A DNA stretch of 64,000 nucleotides, from positions 25,438-89,437 of the forward strand of contig JAUJYN010000024.1 of assembly GCA_030737835.1 (NCBI GenBank), given 5' to 3'. This DNA comes from Acorus gramineus (taxonomy: Eukaryota > Streptophyta > Magnoliopsida > Acorales > Acoraceae). Below the pieces are notes generated by a model that was given only the letters and a program-made list of their open reading frames with translations, searched no databases and was not told where the DNA came from. How positions within the stretch are numbered: the stretch's first letter is position 1; every line of letters begins with the position of its first letter. The translations under genes and the position numbers were made by a program. Positions 24,208-35,849 of this stretch are shown here, one piece after another.

Positions 24208-25833
24208 GTGCCAATGCGGTATTAACATTATCAATTGTGGTATATTTCTTATCTACATCTACCTGATTCCATTGATGTTTTGTGTTGAAAAATGTCTTAC
24301 CCTTGCTAGAAGTGTTTGGAAACAAGCTTCACATCTTGCAAACTAAGTTACACTTTTGGAGCTCCAATATATTTTTCATACTTTTCTACATCTCTGTGAT
24401 ATTATCTCAACTTCATATGATTTGGTAAATTTTTTTCTATTGGATGTTATCCATGTTTTTAACTATCAAATAACTACTACATTTCAGTAACTCTATAAAG
24501 GGATAGCATGTGGCCAACACTGTTACTTTATTTAATGTCTGTTCTATGGTCTTTATTATAGTCTGGCTTCAATATTCATTTACTGAATTAAATGCCAAGT
24601 GTTTTTTTGGTTTAATCATTATTTAAAACAGTATGATGTCATATCAGATATGAGATATCCAACCATGCCCATTGTCTGCGATACACAATTAATTGAAGGA
24701 AAACATGATGTATCTCTTTGCTGTTTCTACCCTCCTTTTTCTCTCATAATTATGTGATTGAGGCTGATCAATTGTCTGTAATCTAGATAGTATTAGAGTA
24801 ATGAACAGTGATGAGGAGACTGTCAATCCTGTTTGATAGTATAAGAGATGCCAAACATTTTTTCTTCCCATACATAAAAGAACTTTTGAAGTTGCCTTTT
24901 TGGGGATCTTATGGTAGAACCAATAGGGAAGCAGACTGCCTTATCTCACAAGTGATATCTCCTTTCATCTTTTTCCTGTTGTCTAGTAGTCTTAACAATA
25001 TGGTTAATAGATACTCTCTTATATCTATTCAGGAAAAAAAGAAAAAGAAAAATTCTTTCAATCTTTCATGTGTTGGTGCATAAATAGGATAGAGGATTGT
25101 AATCCTTGGAAATCATGCACTCTGAATGGTGTTGGCATCCCTAATGTCAATGCTCGGAACATCAAATTTGTTATTCTAGCTTCTCATTTCTCTTGTTATT
25201 TGTTGAAGGGGCTTAAGTATGAATTTTCTAGGTGATACTGTAGCTTATGAAGAAGCATTTTTTTTTTTTTTTGGATAAACAAGTGGTGGGATTGAACGCA
25301 AGATCTCATGGTTGCAAATTCTATTGTCAACCCTAGAAAAGGCAACATTGTTTTTGTTGGTGTGTCCCTTCATTATCGATCATAAGCTTTTTTTAGACCA
25401 CATTCATAAATGATTCCATATTCAGTCTCAGAATGTTTTGATCTGGCCGTATGTGATGTTTAGGTAGTGAAGTTACCTGCTTTCACTGAGTTGTACCAGT
25501 TGGTCAAGTTTTAATAATAATAATAAATTATACATATGTAATTAAATTGCTGTGGCTAACATTATCTTTTATCTTTTCTCTCATTTAGGATGTGCAGAGC
25601 TTTAATGCCCGGAGATGAAGAAAACATGAGCGATGAAGCTATTTGGGAGACATTACCTTTGAGTTTGTATATTTTATCATTTTATCCTAGTTTTATTTTA
25701 GGATGAGGGATTACATATCTTCACTATTTGCTTGTCCTTAAAAAGTTGTTTGACATACTTAGTGGCATTCATATTTGCTTTGCTTTCCAATGCTGGTGTT
25801 ATACAATTGATAATGTTAATACCGCATTGGCAC
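24208..25833. repeat. Perfect 31-bp inverted repeat bounding 1.6 kb inside the MULE
   Basis: 24208-24238 (starts GTGCCAATGCGGTATTAAC) is the exact reverse complement of 25803-25833. The enclosed 1.6 kb holds an open frame at 24808-25083 with a weak RNase H-like stretch (GRTNREADCLISQ) and a possible exon after an AG acceptor near 25590 encoding ALMPGDEENMSDEAIWETLP, whose family I do not recognise. Either an inserted element with short ends or the trace of a rearrangement. No clear target duplication. Confidence 0.6.
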
Positions 25834-25955
25834 ATATGAGGGTTTGATTAATATCTTCCTCATTGTTTGGTGGGTCTTTTTCAAAATCTCTATATGAGGG
25901 TTTGATTAATATCTGCCTCAAACTAACAGAGTTACTAACAGTCATTGGAAATCTA
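25834..25955 (+). repeat. Re-used segments of the MULE left arm
   Basis: atgagggtttgattaatatc occurs at about 24104, again at about 25837 and again at about 25895. Right after the last copy, actaacagagttactaacag, also found at 23637-23656, appears at 25921-25940. So this stretch is a patchwork of copies of two separate left-arm segments. Confidence 0.75.
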
Positions 25956-26316
25956 TTATTTTTTTGTACACTGTTATTCTCTTCCTGTACATTGTTATGC
26001 TTCTTTGATACACTGTTATCAAAAAGAAAAACAGTTAATGACTCCATGCTAATTCTTTAAACATTTATCATCAAAGATCTCTGTTATATTTTCAAATATT
26101 TGGCTTATGTTTTGTATTTCTTTTTCAAATTTGTTATTTCCCAAATTCCTTTTTTTTGTACACCGTTATTCTCTTCTTGTACATTATTATGCTTCTTTGA
26201 TACACTGTTATGCTCTATATGTACATTGATAAATCATTATTCTAATTATGTAGTATGACGGACTGTTCACCACTTTTTCTAACATTTTTTTTTTCATGTT
26301 GTTAGGTTGAAACATA

Positions 26317-28064
26317 ATGGCTCGTCCGCAGAAAATCACACCACGACGAAGTCCTCGAAACCAAAAAGCACTAGTCTCTAAAGAGGATGATCCTTTTACC
26401 TCCACTAGAAAGACTCGGGCATCATCATCAAGAGATCCTCAAAATCCCAAGAAGACTCGGGAAAAGTCCAAACCCAAGTCAGCCACTAATACGAAGTCCA
26501 AATCGAAGCCATCCACCATGAGGAATAAAAAGGAACAAGGTAAACTCTTATTACATGCACTGCACAAGATTAAAACACGTGTACACTGTTAAAATGATCT
26601 CTGCACACCATTGAAGTGGCTTTGTACACTCTTAACATACTTTTGTACACTATTAACTCTTTGGTACTATCTTATAATAGGGACGGTGAAACCCTTTCTA
26701 CCCAAATCGATGCTGGTGCAGCATAGGTGCTTCCCAATCTATTACATAACTGCCATGGATGGGATGGAAGTCAGAGAATGCCACAGAAGATTGATGAAGA
26801 AGACACCATTCAATATTTTGGTTAATATTCCGAGGATACAGTTCCAGTCAGAGTTACTTGATGTCATCGTTAGCAGCTACAAATCTGATGGAGATTTCTT
26901 CGAGATAGGTGGGCAGCCGATATCTTTGACTGCCGAAGATGTTGCCCTGATCATAGGGCTGCCAGCCTTTGGGGAGACCCCTAACTTGAACTCATCATCT
27001 ACAAAGTCCAAAATCAAGAAGCGGTTCTTCAGTGATACTTCCATCATCACCAGGGCAGCCTTGAAGGAAAGTATGTCTTACTTGATGAACTCTGACGACC
27101 CTAAAGACATCCAAGATTTTGTGAGACTTTGGATAGCTTTCATATTTGCGTCGTTTCTGTTTCCGATTGGACACTACAATTGCCCAATACCTCTTTTAAG
27201 TTTTTAGAAGTTTTCATAATTCATTGTCCTATTATAAGTTTTTAGACAATACATGCGTCTTACACCGACATCTTTATTTTTTTGTCATGATGTGTAGAAG
27301 ACACTTAAGGACAGTCATCCCCTTTTAGAAGACGCTGCGTCGGCAGAAGCTTACATGAATGCTTTGACTGGATTCTTCAGGGGTTGCACCACAGCAACAT
27401 TGATGGACCTTGACATGGTTCTTATGCCCGTCCACTCTGATTTCAAAGGGTGCCAACATTGGCATCTATTGATGGTGGATTTGAAAGGCCATCGATTCGT
27501 AGAGTACAACTCTATGAGAAATGTTGCTGGATTTGAACAATCGACAGACAGATTGGTGAGTATTAAATTTTAACATTAGTAGACTATTACATTTTATTTA
27601 TACATTGTTAAAGTCCTCATGTACACTGTTAAAATTCCTCAAGTACACTATTATAAGTATATGTACACTGATAGTGTGAGATTACAATGTGCAGGTTCAA
27701 TGGCTGAAGATGTATCTCCAACTTAATCATTTCATCTACAATGTTGAAGACTGGCCAATCATAAGGGATGATCAATGTCCACAACAATCTAATGGGTCAG
27801 TGTTATTGATATAATTTCATTATTAATTTATGCAAGAACGTGATAAGATAATATGCTTATGTTGTTTGTAGGGTTGATTGTGGCATGTTTGTGCTTAAAT
27901 ACGGTGAGCACCTCATAAACGGAACAAACATGGATTTTCAACAAAATGACATTCCAAGGTTCCGAGGGGAGTACGCAGTCAAAGTCATTCGAAAAGCTAA
28001 AGAGAGTGAAAATCGGATAAAAAAAATACAAGAAGAGTGTGAAACATATAAACAGCAGATGTAA
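26317..28064 (+). CDS. Ulp1-like C48 protease gene of the MULE (five exons)
   Basis: Inferred exons: 26317-26539, 26681 to about 27200, 27298-27555, 27695-27795, 27872-28064. Exon 1 gives a Lys/Arg/Ser-rich basic tail. Exon 2 gives a PMD-like (plant mobile domain-like) segment with LTAEDVALIIGLP. Exons 3-5 hold the Ulp1 (SUMO protease, C48) core: His in CQHWHLLMVDL (27457), Gln in CPQQSNG and Cys in VDCGMFVLKYGEHL (27879). The usual catalytic Asp after the His strand (Y-D-S) reads Asn here (VEYNSM, 27508). Exons 1/2, 3/4 and 4/5 join in frame at GT/AG borders. The exon 2/3 join is unclear: exon 2 is open to a stop at 27205-27207, and the in-phase GTGAG at 27121 would drop the LWIAFIFASFLFP segment. 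The family carries plant MULE passengers. Substrate unknown. Confidence 0.82.
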
Positions 28065-28189
28065 TGTGTTTGTAATATAATTTGGTGGTGTTGTAATGTG
28101 GTATACTGTTTTACATCGGTGGTGGTGAAGTTTAATATGGTGCTGATGTTTTATATATTTTGAACAATGTAATGTGGAATAAATCTTAC

Positions 28190-29077
28190 AGGTTTTATCT
28201 GTTACTGTTATAAATGTTACAGGTCATATCTATTGCACGATGTACACTATTATGCAGCATGTGTACACTGTTATAAATGCTACAGGTTCTGTGTTTTACA
28301 CTGTGCACACTGATATGCAGCATGTGTACATTGTTATAAATCTTACAGGTTTTATCTGTTACTGTTATAAATCTTACATGTTTTATTTGTTACTATTATA
28401 AATCTTACAGGTTATATAGCTGTTGCATGATGTACACTGTTATGCAGCATGTGTACACTGTTATAAATGCTACAGGTTATGTGTTTTACATTGTGCACAC
28501 TCATATGCAGCATGTGTACATTGTTATAAATCTTACAGGTTTTATCTGTTACTGTTATAAATCTTACAGGTTATATCTGTTGCACGATGTACACTATTAT
28601 GCAGCATGTGTACACTGTTATAAATGCTACAGGTTCTGTTTGTTACTGTTATAAATGTTACAGAATGTGTCTGTTACACGTGTACATTGTTATGCAACAT
28701 GTGTACTCTGTTATAAATGAGTCAGGTTCTGTGTTTTACAATGTGTACACTGTTATAAATGCTACAGGTTATGTGTTTTACATTGTGCACACTCATATGC
28801 AGCATGTGTACATTGTTATAAATCTTACAGGTTTTATCTGTTACTGTTATAAATCTTACAGGTTATATCTGTTGCACGATGTACACTATTATGCAGCATG
28901 TGTACACTGTTATAAATGCTACAGATTCTGGTTGTTACTGTTATAAATGTTACAGAATGTGTCTGTTACACGTGTACATTGTTATGCAACATGTGTATTC
29001 TGTTATAAATGCTACAGGTTCTGTGTTTTACAATGTGTACACTGATATATAGCATGTGTACACTGTTATAATCTTAC
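28190..29077 (+). repeat. Tandem array of TGTACACTGTTATAAAT-type units in the MULE
   Basis: Short units (gtgtacactgttataaatgc, cttacaggttttatctgtta and relatives) alternate and form longer blocks that recur about 300-350 bp apart (for example atgtacactattatgcagca at 28240, 28588 and 28880). It lies downstream of the Ulp1-like gene stop. The solo LTR at 29078 cuts it and it resumes at 32311. Predicted frames here are repeat artefacts. Confidence 0.85.
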
Positions 29078-29907
29078 TGTCACGCCCCGGGCGTCCCCGA
29101 GACGCAGCAAGTGTATATAAAATATCAGAATCTACACAGGAGGTCAATAATATATCATACACAAGCAATCATGACACACAGACAATAAAAGCAGGGCTGA
29201 CATGATATATACACCAAATGCGGAAGTTAAGACTGAATCTGTAATCAAAACACACTACAGATTCCATACATAATCACATGTCCTGTGAGAGCCAATATAC
29301 ATACAAAGACATCCAAATACAACCAAACGCGTGCCCAAGCACGGAAAATAATACATACTGGCACAAGGGATGCTGATAGTCTCTGCAACTCGCGGGACGT
29401 GGCGCTACTCCGCTACTGATGAAGTCCCTCGGGGAGCTCCTCCTCCAGATCCGACTCAGATGACACTGAAGAAAAATATTGTGCGAGGGGTGAGCCACAC
29501 GCTCAGTGAACGGCACAACCCATGCATCACAGACAATATTGACCACAACCAGATAATTCTTAACATCCACAACCACATTACCATAACCACAATTAACAAC
29601 AATTCCTCAACTAGTGGGTCGCTAACGCCAACCCACTACACCCTCACCCTCACCCTCAATGGGTGACGAAGGATATTGGGACTAATCAACACAAAACCAG
29701 CGGATCGCTTCCGCCAACCCGCTACACCCTCACCCTCACCCCTCAAGGGGTGACCAAGGATATTGGGACTAACTACAACAATCCAGCAGGTTGCTATCGC
29801 CAACCTACTACACCCTCACCCTCACCCCTCAACAGGAGTGACATAGGATATTGGGACTGATAATCACCCATAGACAAATCCAGCGGGTCGCTCATCGCCA
29901 ACCCACT

Positions 29908-29938
<31 letters not shown>

Positions 29939-32305
29939 ACCACGGGTGACATAGGATTTTGGGACTGACTAGGCTGTTGGTCACCCTTGGTCCACCGATA
30001 GTTTCTCCTCACTCCGTAGGTCGTTTGGCCACTCCCACGTTCAGCACAGTCCTTTACCAAAATCAGGAGGCACCTACTAATGGGAGCCCCTGCACTAGAC
30101 AACCTGTCTAACGCTGAGGTAGTCTCTACACGGATCCAACGAAGGGAACAGAACAGCCTACCCATCGCATATGATCCACTCGGATCCGCAGACAACACAT
30201 CATAACAACACTACTGTTCTGAATTCCTCAGAACCCACCAGGGCGCATAAGTACGATGCGGGGAACATGCATAAAGTTATAACAGGGTGGAATATCGTTG
30301 GGGAAAGAAACTCGGGAGGGCAGCGTGAGTTCCCGTTATAGGACACCCCGACAACCAAACAAGGAACACGGTGTACCCTAACCCGGGTCTCACCGCTGTC
30401 CTCGCAAGGCCCCTCCCCTATAATATTCACTATAACATGCAATTTGACAAGTACTAGCATTTAATTTAATAAATAAACTAGTAGGGCACATGCATCGATC
30501 GGGCTTCTTAGCATGGAACCAGGGGACATGCTGCATGGCTCATACACATTTCCTAAGGGTGCAAGTCCCTAACATGCAAAGTCTAGGGTAACATGCATTC
30601 TACAATTAAATCATGCTCGCATGATATACATATTACACATGTCAATATCTATCCATGGAGCCCTAGGAGAGGTCGGTACACGCCCAAACGCGTATAACAC
30701 CTCTCTACTGGGTTGGATTGTCCCACTCACCGGGTATCTGGGTCGTCGCGCGACCGTCCGTCTAGATCTGCAAGACAGACATTCAATATGGTGAGAACAA
30801 TGCATAAAATACCCAAAAATACATCTAAAATACCCAACACTAGGATAAACGTACATACGGCCCGTACGCACGTGTATCCGAGCATCCCGACTCACTCCCG
30901 AACCCACCGGGCAGCCGCACGCACGGCCACCCGCCTCGGGCGCACAGCCGAGCCCCGGCCCGCGCGCCAAGGCGCACTGCCGAGCCCAGCCCGCACACCC
31001 GGACACCACCGGCGCACTGTCGCACGCCGGCCCGCGCGCCCCGACGCACCGCCGCATGCACGCGCACGCTCGCGCGCGCCCGCGCGCACCGTGCGTCCAG
31101 CCCAGCGCGCCCCCGCGCGCACTGCACGCACGCGCATGCACTGGCCCCCAGCACCGCACGCACTGGCCCCCAGCACCGCGCCCAGGCGCATGCCCAGGCG
31201 CCCTGCCCAGCACCCAGGCACAGTGCCCAGGCGCCCTGCCCGCGCGCACGCACGCTTGCGCGCACGCCCACGCGCGCCCGCGCGCACCCGCGCGCACTCC
31301 CGCGCACACCCCCGCTCGCGCCAGCACCCGTGCGACCACTCCGCGCGCACCCGCGCACCCGCGCGCACGCACCCGACTGCGCCCGCCAGCGCCCAGCGCC
31401 CAACACCCGCGCCCAGAGCCCAGCACCCAGCGCCCAACGCCCGTGCCCAGTGCCCAGCACCCAGCGCCCAGCGCCACCCGCGCGCACGCCCGCACGCACG
31501 CACGCGCGCGCCCTACCAGTGGCCCTGCCTGCTGCGCCTGTGCTACCTGTGCTGCTGCCTGCCTGCCAGCCCGAGCTCCCTTACCACCCACCTCCGGCCA
31601 CCAATGGCCTCCGACCACGACTTCGATGGCCACCCACAGCCACCCACAGCCACCCAACCCCAAATCCATCCCCCTAGCATACATCTATGCAAGAAAAGAG
31701 AGGAAAAGAGGCTTACCAAGGGGAGGAAGCGAAGTCCGGTTGCTCTCCACGCACCGAAACCTCCCTCAAAAGGCTTCTAACGCCCGGATCTACCTCCACC
31801 ACCGAAATGGTTCAAATCAGGGAAGAAGAGAGGGGGGACGGAGGGGCAAATCTCGCCGGAATTCGAATTTGAAAGCACCGGGGTGTAGATCGGGACCCGA
31901 TCTACACTTCCTATGCTTTAGGTTTTAAGCTTTGAGGGCTCTAGGGGGGTCAAAAGTGAGAAAAAGAGAGAGGGGAGAGAGAAAAACTCATTTGGTAGGG
32001 ATGATGAATAGTACCTCGAAAATTAGATCCCATCCTTATATAGTGTGCGACTTAAAAACCCAGATACGCCCCGGAACTGCGAAATTTCGGAAACGTTACC
32101 GGAATTCAACGAAATTTTTGTGAGAGGTCTAAAACGGCACCAGGACACCAAATATGCAGTTAGATTTTCAATCGGAGTCCTCTAACTCAGGACGATAGCT
32201 AACAGTCCAAAAATTAGCGGTTCCGATCGAAAACCGAAAAAAACGAAAAACTGCCAGAACGCTCCAACGGTTACCAGCAGGCTAAAAAGTGACACATATA
32301 TAACA
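29078..32305 (-). mobile_element. Solo LTR A (3.2 kb) inserted in the MULE
   Basis: On the - strand it begins TGTTATATATGTGTCAC and ends GGGGCGTGACA, with TG...CA ends. Flanks cttac (29073-29077) and gttac (32306-32310) form a near-perfect 5-bp duplication. It carries a TATA box (actatataagg near 32040), a very GC-rich tract (about 30880-31560), and four ctcaccctcaccctc-bearing repeats (29600-29945). Only one LTR is present, with no internal region, so it is a solo LTR left by recombination. Length and style suggest a Ty3/gypsy family with long LTRs, not proven. It matches copy B closely, so it is probably fairly young. Confidence 0.85.
29600..29950 (-). repeat. Telomere-like G-rich repeats in solo LTR A
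   Basis: Four units of roughly 85-110 bp, each with ccaacccactacaccctcac and then ccctc repeats followed by gggtgac-aaggatattggga. The other strand carries (gggtga)n runs able in principle to form G-quadruplexes. The same block is in copies B and C. Confidence 0.8.
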
Positions 32306-32310
32306 GTTAC

Positions 32311-32465
32311 TGTTATAAATCTTACAGGTTATATCTGTTACACAGTGTACACTGTTATGTGGAATATGTACATTGCTATGCGGAATATGTACACTGTTAT
32401 GTGGCATATGTACACTGTTATATATGTTACATGTTCTTTAGTACGATATGTTATACAGTATGTGT
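32311..32465 (+). repeat. Continuation of the MULE TGTACACTGTTA array
   Basis: After the solo LTR the array resumes with tactgttataaatcttacag and gtgtacactgttatgtggaa repeated three times (32344, 32365 and 32386 region), ending near 32465. Confidence 0.8.
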
Positions 32466-32578
32466 AAACTGATAATGTTCTAAATGACATAAGCATAGGT
32501 ATAAATTCAAACATACATGAATATATCATTAATGTTATACATCATAAAGTTCTCAAATACTAGATTGTGAAAGATACA

Positions 32579-34872
32579 TCATTCTTCAACGGCCACAGGA
32601 TTCCTGCATGTCTTCTTGTTGTGTCCAAATCCCTTACATCTCGAACATCGATTGTGAGTTATCGCATCTGGATCTGCCTGTGACTCTATTCTCTTTTTCT
32701 TCTTCCTCCCTGGCCTGATCTTTGTAAACGGAGGTTTGATGAATATGCTTCCTTCCTCCTCCTCAGCCGGTCTTTGAACGCCCACCACAGGTAGGATTGC
32801 ACCTGCATATGCTTGGCGAAAAGTATCCGATAGAAAATACGACGAACAATAATCATAGATGGAGCGGTTTATTTTCCATACTGCAGCACAAGCATGGATA
32901 CAGGGTAACCCAAACACTTGCCAGCCTCTACATGTGCACATGCGATCATTGAGGTTGACTGCTTCACCTCGTCGCCCACAGATCTCGAAATGATTTCCAT
33001 CTGAACACAACACTTGCAAACCACGACACCCTACTTGATGCTTCTCCATTTTTTCCATTATTGATGGGCATAAGTAAGTCTCCCACTCGCTAGCCTCATT
33101 ACGTCTTTTGTACATCATCTCCATCATTTGAACCCTTATATGATCAATCATCTGAACTATTGGGAGATTGCGGGCTTCAAGTATCCATGAATTGAAAGAC
33201 TCAGCACAGTTAGAGTACAATTCTCCATATCTTTCCCCTGGAAATAGGGCATTTGCCCAATGGTCTGGATCAGAATCTTCAACCCACTTTGCGGCTTGTT
33301 GAGAGAAACACCGCATTTCGGCTATGGCTTTTCTGTAATCTTCAATTCTCAATCCATAAGCTGCAGCATCTAGTAGTTGAAGCAATTTCCTTCTAACAGA
33401 AATATTGAATTTCCCAGTGATCGTCTCTTTAAAATTCATCTTCAAATGTCGTAAACAATGAGAATGATATGAGTCTGGAAAGACTGAAGGGACAGCTGAC
33501 ATTAAACCCTTACCCCTATCAGAAATGAATGTGATTCTTCGATCTGAAGATATGATCCCTCGTAAGCATGTTAATGTCCATGCCCAATTATCTTCTGTCT
33601 CTTGATCCACAACTGAAAATGCTAATGGAAAAAAACCGTCATTCCCATTCTTAGCAATGATCGCAAGCAAAATACCTTGGTACTTAGATTTTAAAAATGT
33701 TCCATCTAAAAACAACATGGGCCTACACCCAGTCTCAAAGCCAGCAATTACAGCACCAAAACTTACAAATACTCTTCGAAATCTATGATCTTCAGGAGTG
33801 CATTCCAACTCCACGTAGCTTCCAGGATTCGTATTCATTACCGCTGTAGCATACCATCGGAGATGATCAAATGAAAGTGCTTCATCTCCATGCAAATCCT
33901 TACAAGCTATCTCTTTTCCATGCCATGCCTTGTGGTAAGGTAAATTGATGCCATAATCTCTAAATACGTCCTTTACTATATCGCGAGGTCGATATAACGG
34001 AGAATCTATAAACTTCTTTCTTGTAATCTCACCCACCCATCTTCGTGATGCTCTAGGATGACCGTTTGTTGATATTCCTCCACCACATGAGTGAACGTTG
34101 TTCATCGTCTTGATTTGAAAGTAAGGACCCAACCCCACTCTAGAGCAATGTACACGCCATCCACATGAAGGAATCTTACACTTAACTGTCACCCTTACTC
34201 TGTCATTCTTCACGTACTCAAAATCAAATGAATGTGCTATGGCATAATTGGTCAGCTGAATTCGAAATTCTTCGACATCTTCAAACTGTTGATTGATTGA
34301 ATGAATGCAGTTATCCCAAAAACTTGTGAGCATCCCACTTGACGTACTCCCGCAAATGGCTTCCCCTTGGGTGACCATACTACAAGATGTAGGTGCAGTA
34401 TTTGTCATGTTCATTTGGACTGTGTTGGACATCCTGCAATTCATTTCAATTATGGGATGCATTAGGTATAATAATATATACAAAATTTTATCACTGTCTA
34501 TGTACACTATTAGTAATCTGTGTACACTAATAAAATTCTTACGAAATGACTATGAAAGAGTATAACATATTTTTACCTTATTCCTTCATCTCCGTCACAA
34601 GTTTGTCCATCATTGAGGGTAACATAGATTTCGACTACCATAGCCCCACACATCTTATGGATGTCGTACATCTTCTCTACGGCCTTATCGTTCCCAATAG
34701 TGGGTTTAATCATTGTTTTCCCTGGAATTTCATACTTCATAATAACTTTGGCCGCATCGAACCCCCATCTTTCCACTAATTCATTGACAATGTAAGCATA
34801 CGTTGTTGTTCTACATATACTAACTACCTCGGCATCTCCCATATATGTACAAGCAGCCATGATTGGTTCCAT
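32579..34872 (-). CDS. MULE transposase (two exons)
   Basis: Exon 1 is 34872-34577 and exon 2 is 34433-32579. The join at AAG|GTAAAA and TTGCAG|G keeps frame and gives about 716 aa. Exon 1 is a PB1-like N-terminal part (YIVNELVERWGFDAAKVIMK). Exon 2 has a MuDR-type DNA-binding region with a Cys/His cluster (about 175-220), then the RNase H-like DDE core: Asp342 (FLDGTFLKSKYQG), Asp404 (FISDRGKGL), the C-x2-H motif HCLRHL (425-428) and Glu510 (NCAESFNSW). A SWIM zinc finger CTC-x9-CIH (598-612) and a C-terminal CCHC knuckle CSRCKGFGHNKKTC (695-708) follow. It would bind the terminal repeats and cut and insert the element. No internal stop, all catalytic residues present, so it looks functional. 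It is transcribed inward from the right terminus, convergent with the Ulp1-like gene. Confidence 0.93.
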
Positions 34873-35849
34873 TCTTCAAAAATGATAAATTAATCTGCAA
34901 ATTAAAAGGCAATTAACATGAATTTCATGTTAGTAACTTATTATAACATGCAATTACATTCAACCATTTTTCACACATAAACTGACAATAATCTCTTGTT
35001 ATAAAGAACATATTTTTTGTTTTCATCATATTGTAACATGCATACACATTGCCTAATAAACATAGAAAACACACAATGTAGTCAATGTACATTGTTAGGT
35101 TCACTGTGCACACTATTAATATTCACACTTTGAGAATCTCTTAGTTCAAAAATATATACAATTATATAAAGAGTGAAACTTTAAAAATTTCATAATTTCA
35201 GAACATGCATGACTACATAAAACTGAAAATCATCGCACATTATGTCATGTACTGTATTTGTACACTGATAAGCGAACTGTGTACACCCTTACACTTTCAT
35301 ATTTCTAAAAACTCTTCAGTACATTTATACAAACATCTAAGATGCATAAAATCAACACTACAACATTGAATACTATAAAAAAGAATAAAATATTGCTTTG
35401 AACATTTAATAAAAACATACATTGGTGATGAAGGAATGAGAACCAATCGATCCGGGTCCGGGGCAACATCCGTGGTCAAGATTGGGTGTGGGGGGAGGTC
35501 GGGGTCGCGGGAGGGGATGGGGGTGGCGGATGGTCGTCGGAGGGGGTGGGGATCTCGGATGGGGTCGTCGGAGGGGGTGGGAGGCGCGGACGGGGTCGCG
35601 GGATGGGGTGGGAGGCGGTTGGGGGACGCAATGTGGGGCGGGAGGCACGGTAGAGGGGGTTGGTGGAGGTGGTATCACATTCCCACCTTATGTTGAGTTT
35701 TGGGAGAGAAAGAGAGATGTTGGAGAAGAAGGAGAAAGCACATTAGGTTGAGTTGAGGGTAAAAGAGGAATAAAAACAATAGATTGGATGGAAAAAAGAT
35801 GGAAGGACCTAAAGAAAATACAACCACTAACTGAGGGACCTAAAGAAAA
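34873..35849. promoter_or_regulatory. MULE right arm: leader/promoter region of the transposase gene
   Basis: AT-rich at 34873-35400 with TGTACACT-type motifs at about 35082, 35104, 35258 and 35279. Then comes a very G-rich tract at 35440-35680 (ggggtggcggatggtcgtcgg-like, irregular), the counterpart of the GC-rich repeats in the left arm. Frames predicted through the G-rich part are not genes. Confidence 0.55.

Noticed and set aside
28427-28946. Frames of 75 and 119 codons with repeated YTVINATG
   Set aside because: Direct translation of the TGTACACTGTTATAAAT array.
29600-29950. Interstitial telomere or chromosome end
   Set aside because: The ccctca/gggtga units are not the plant TTTAGGG repeat and belong to larger units inside the solo LTRs.
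30611-31928. Overlapping frames of 200-357 codons on both strands
   Set aside because: They lie in the GC-rich low-complexity tract of solo LTR A, are open on several frames at once and encode Ala/Arg/Gly/Pro repeats. Composition explains them.
35406-35751. Gly-rich and Pro-rich frames of 86-90 codons
   Set aside because: Both strands of the G-rich tract in the MULE right arm.
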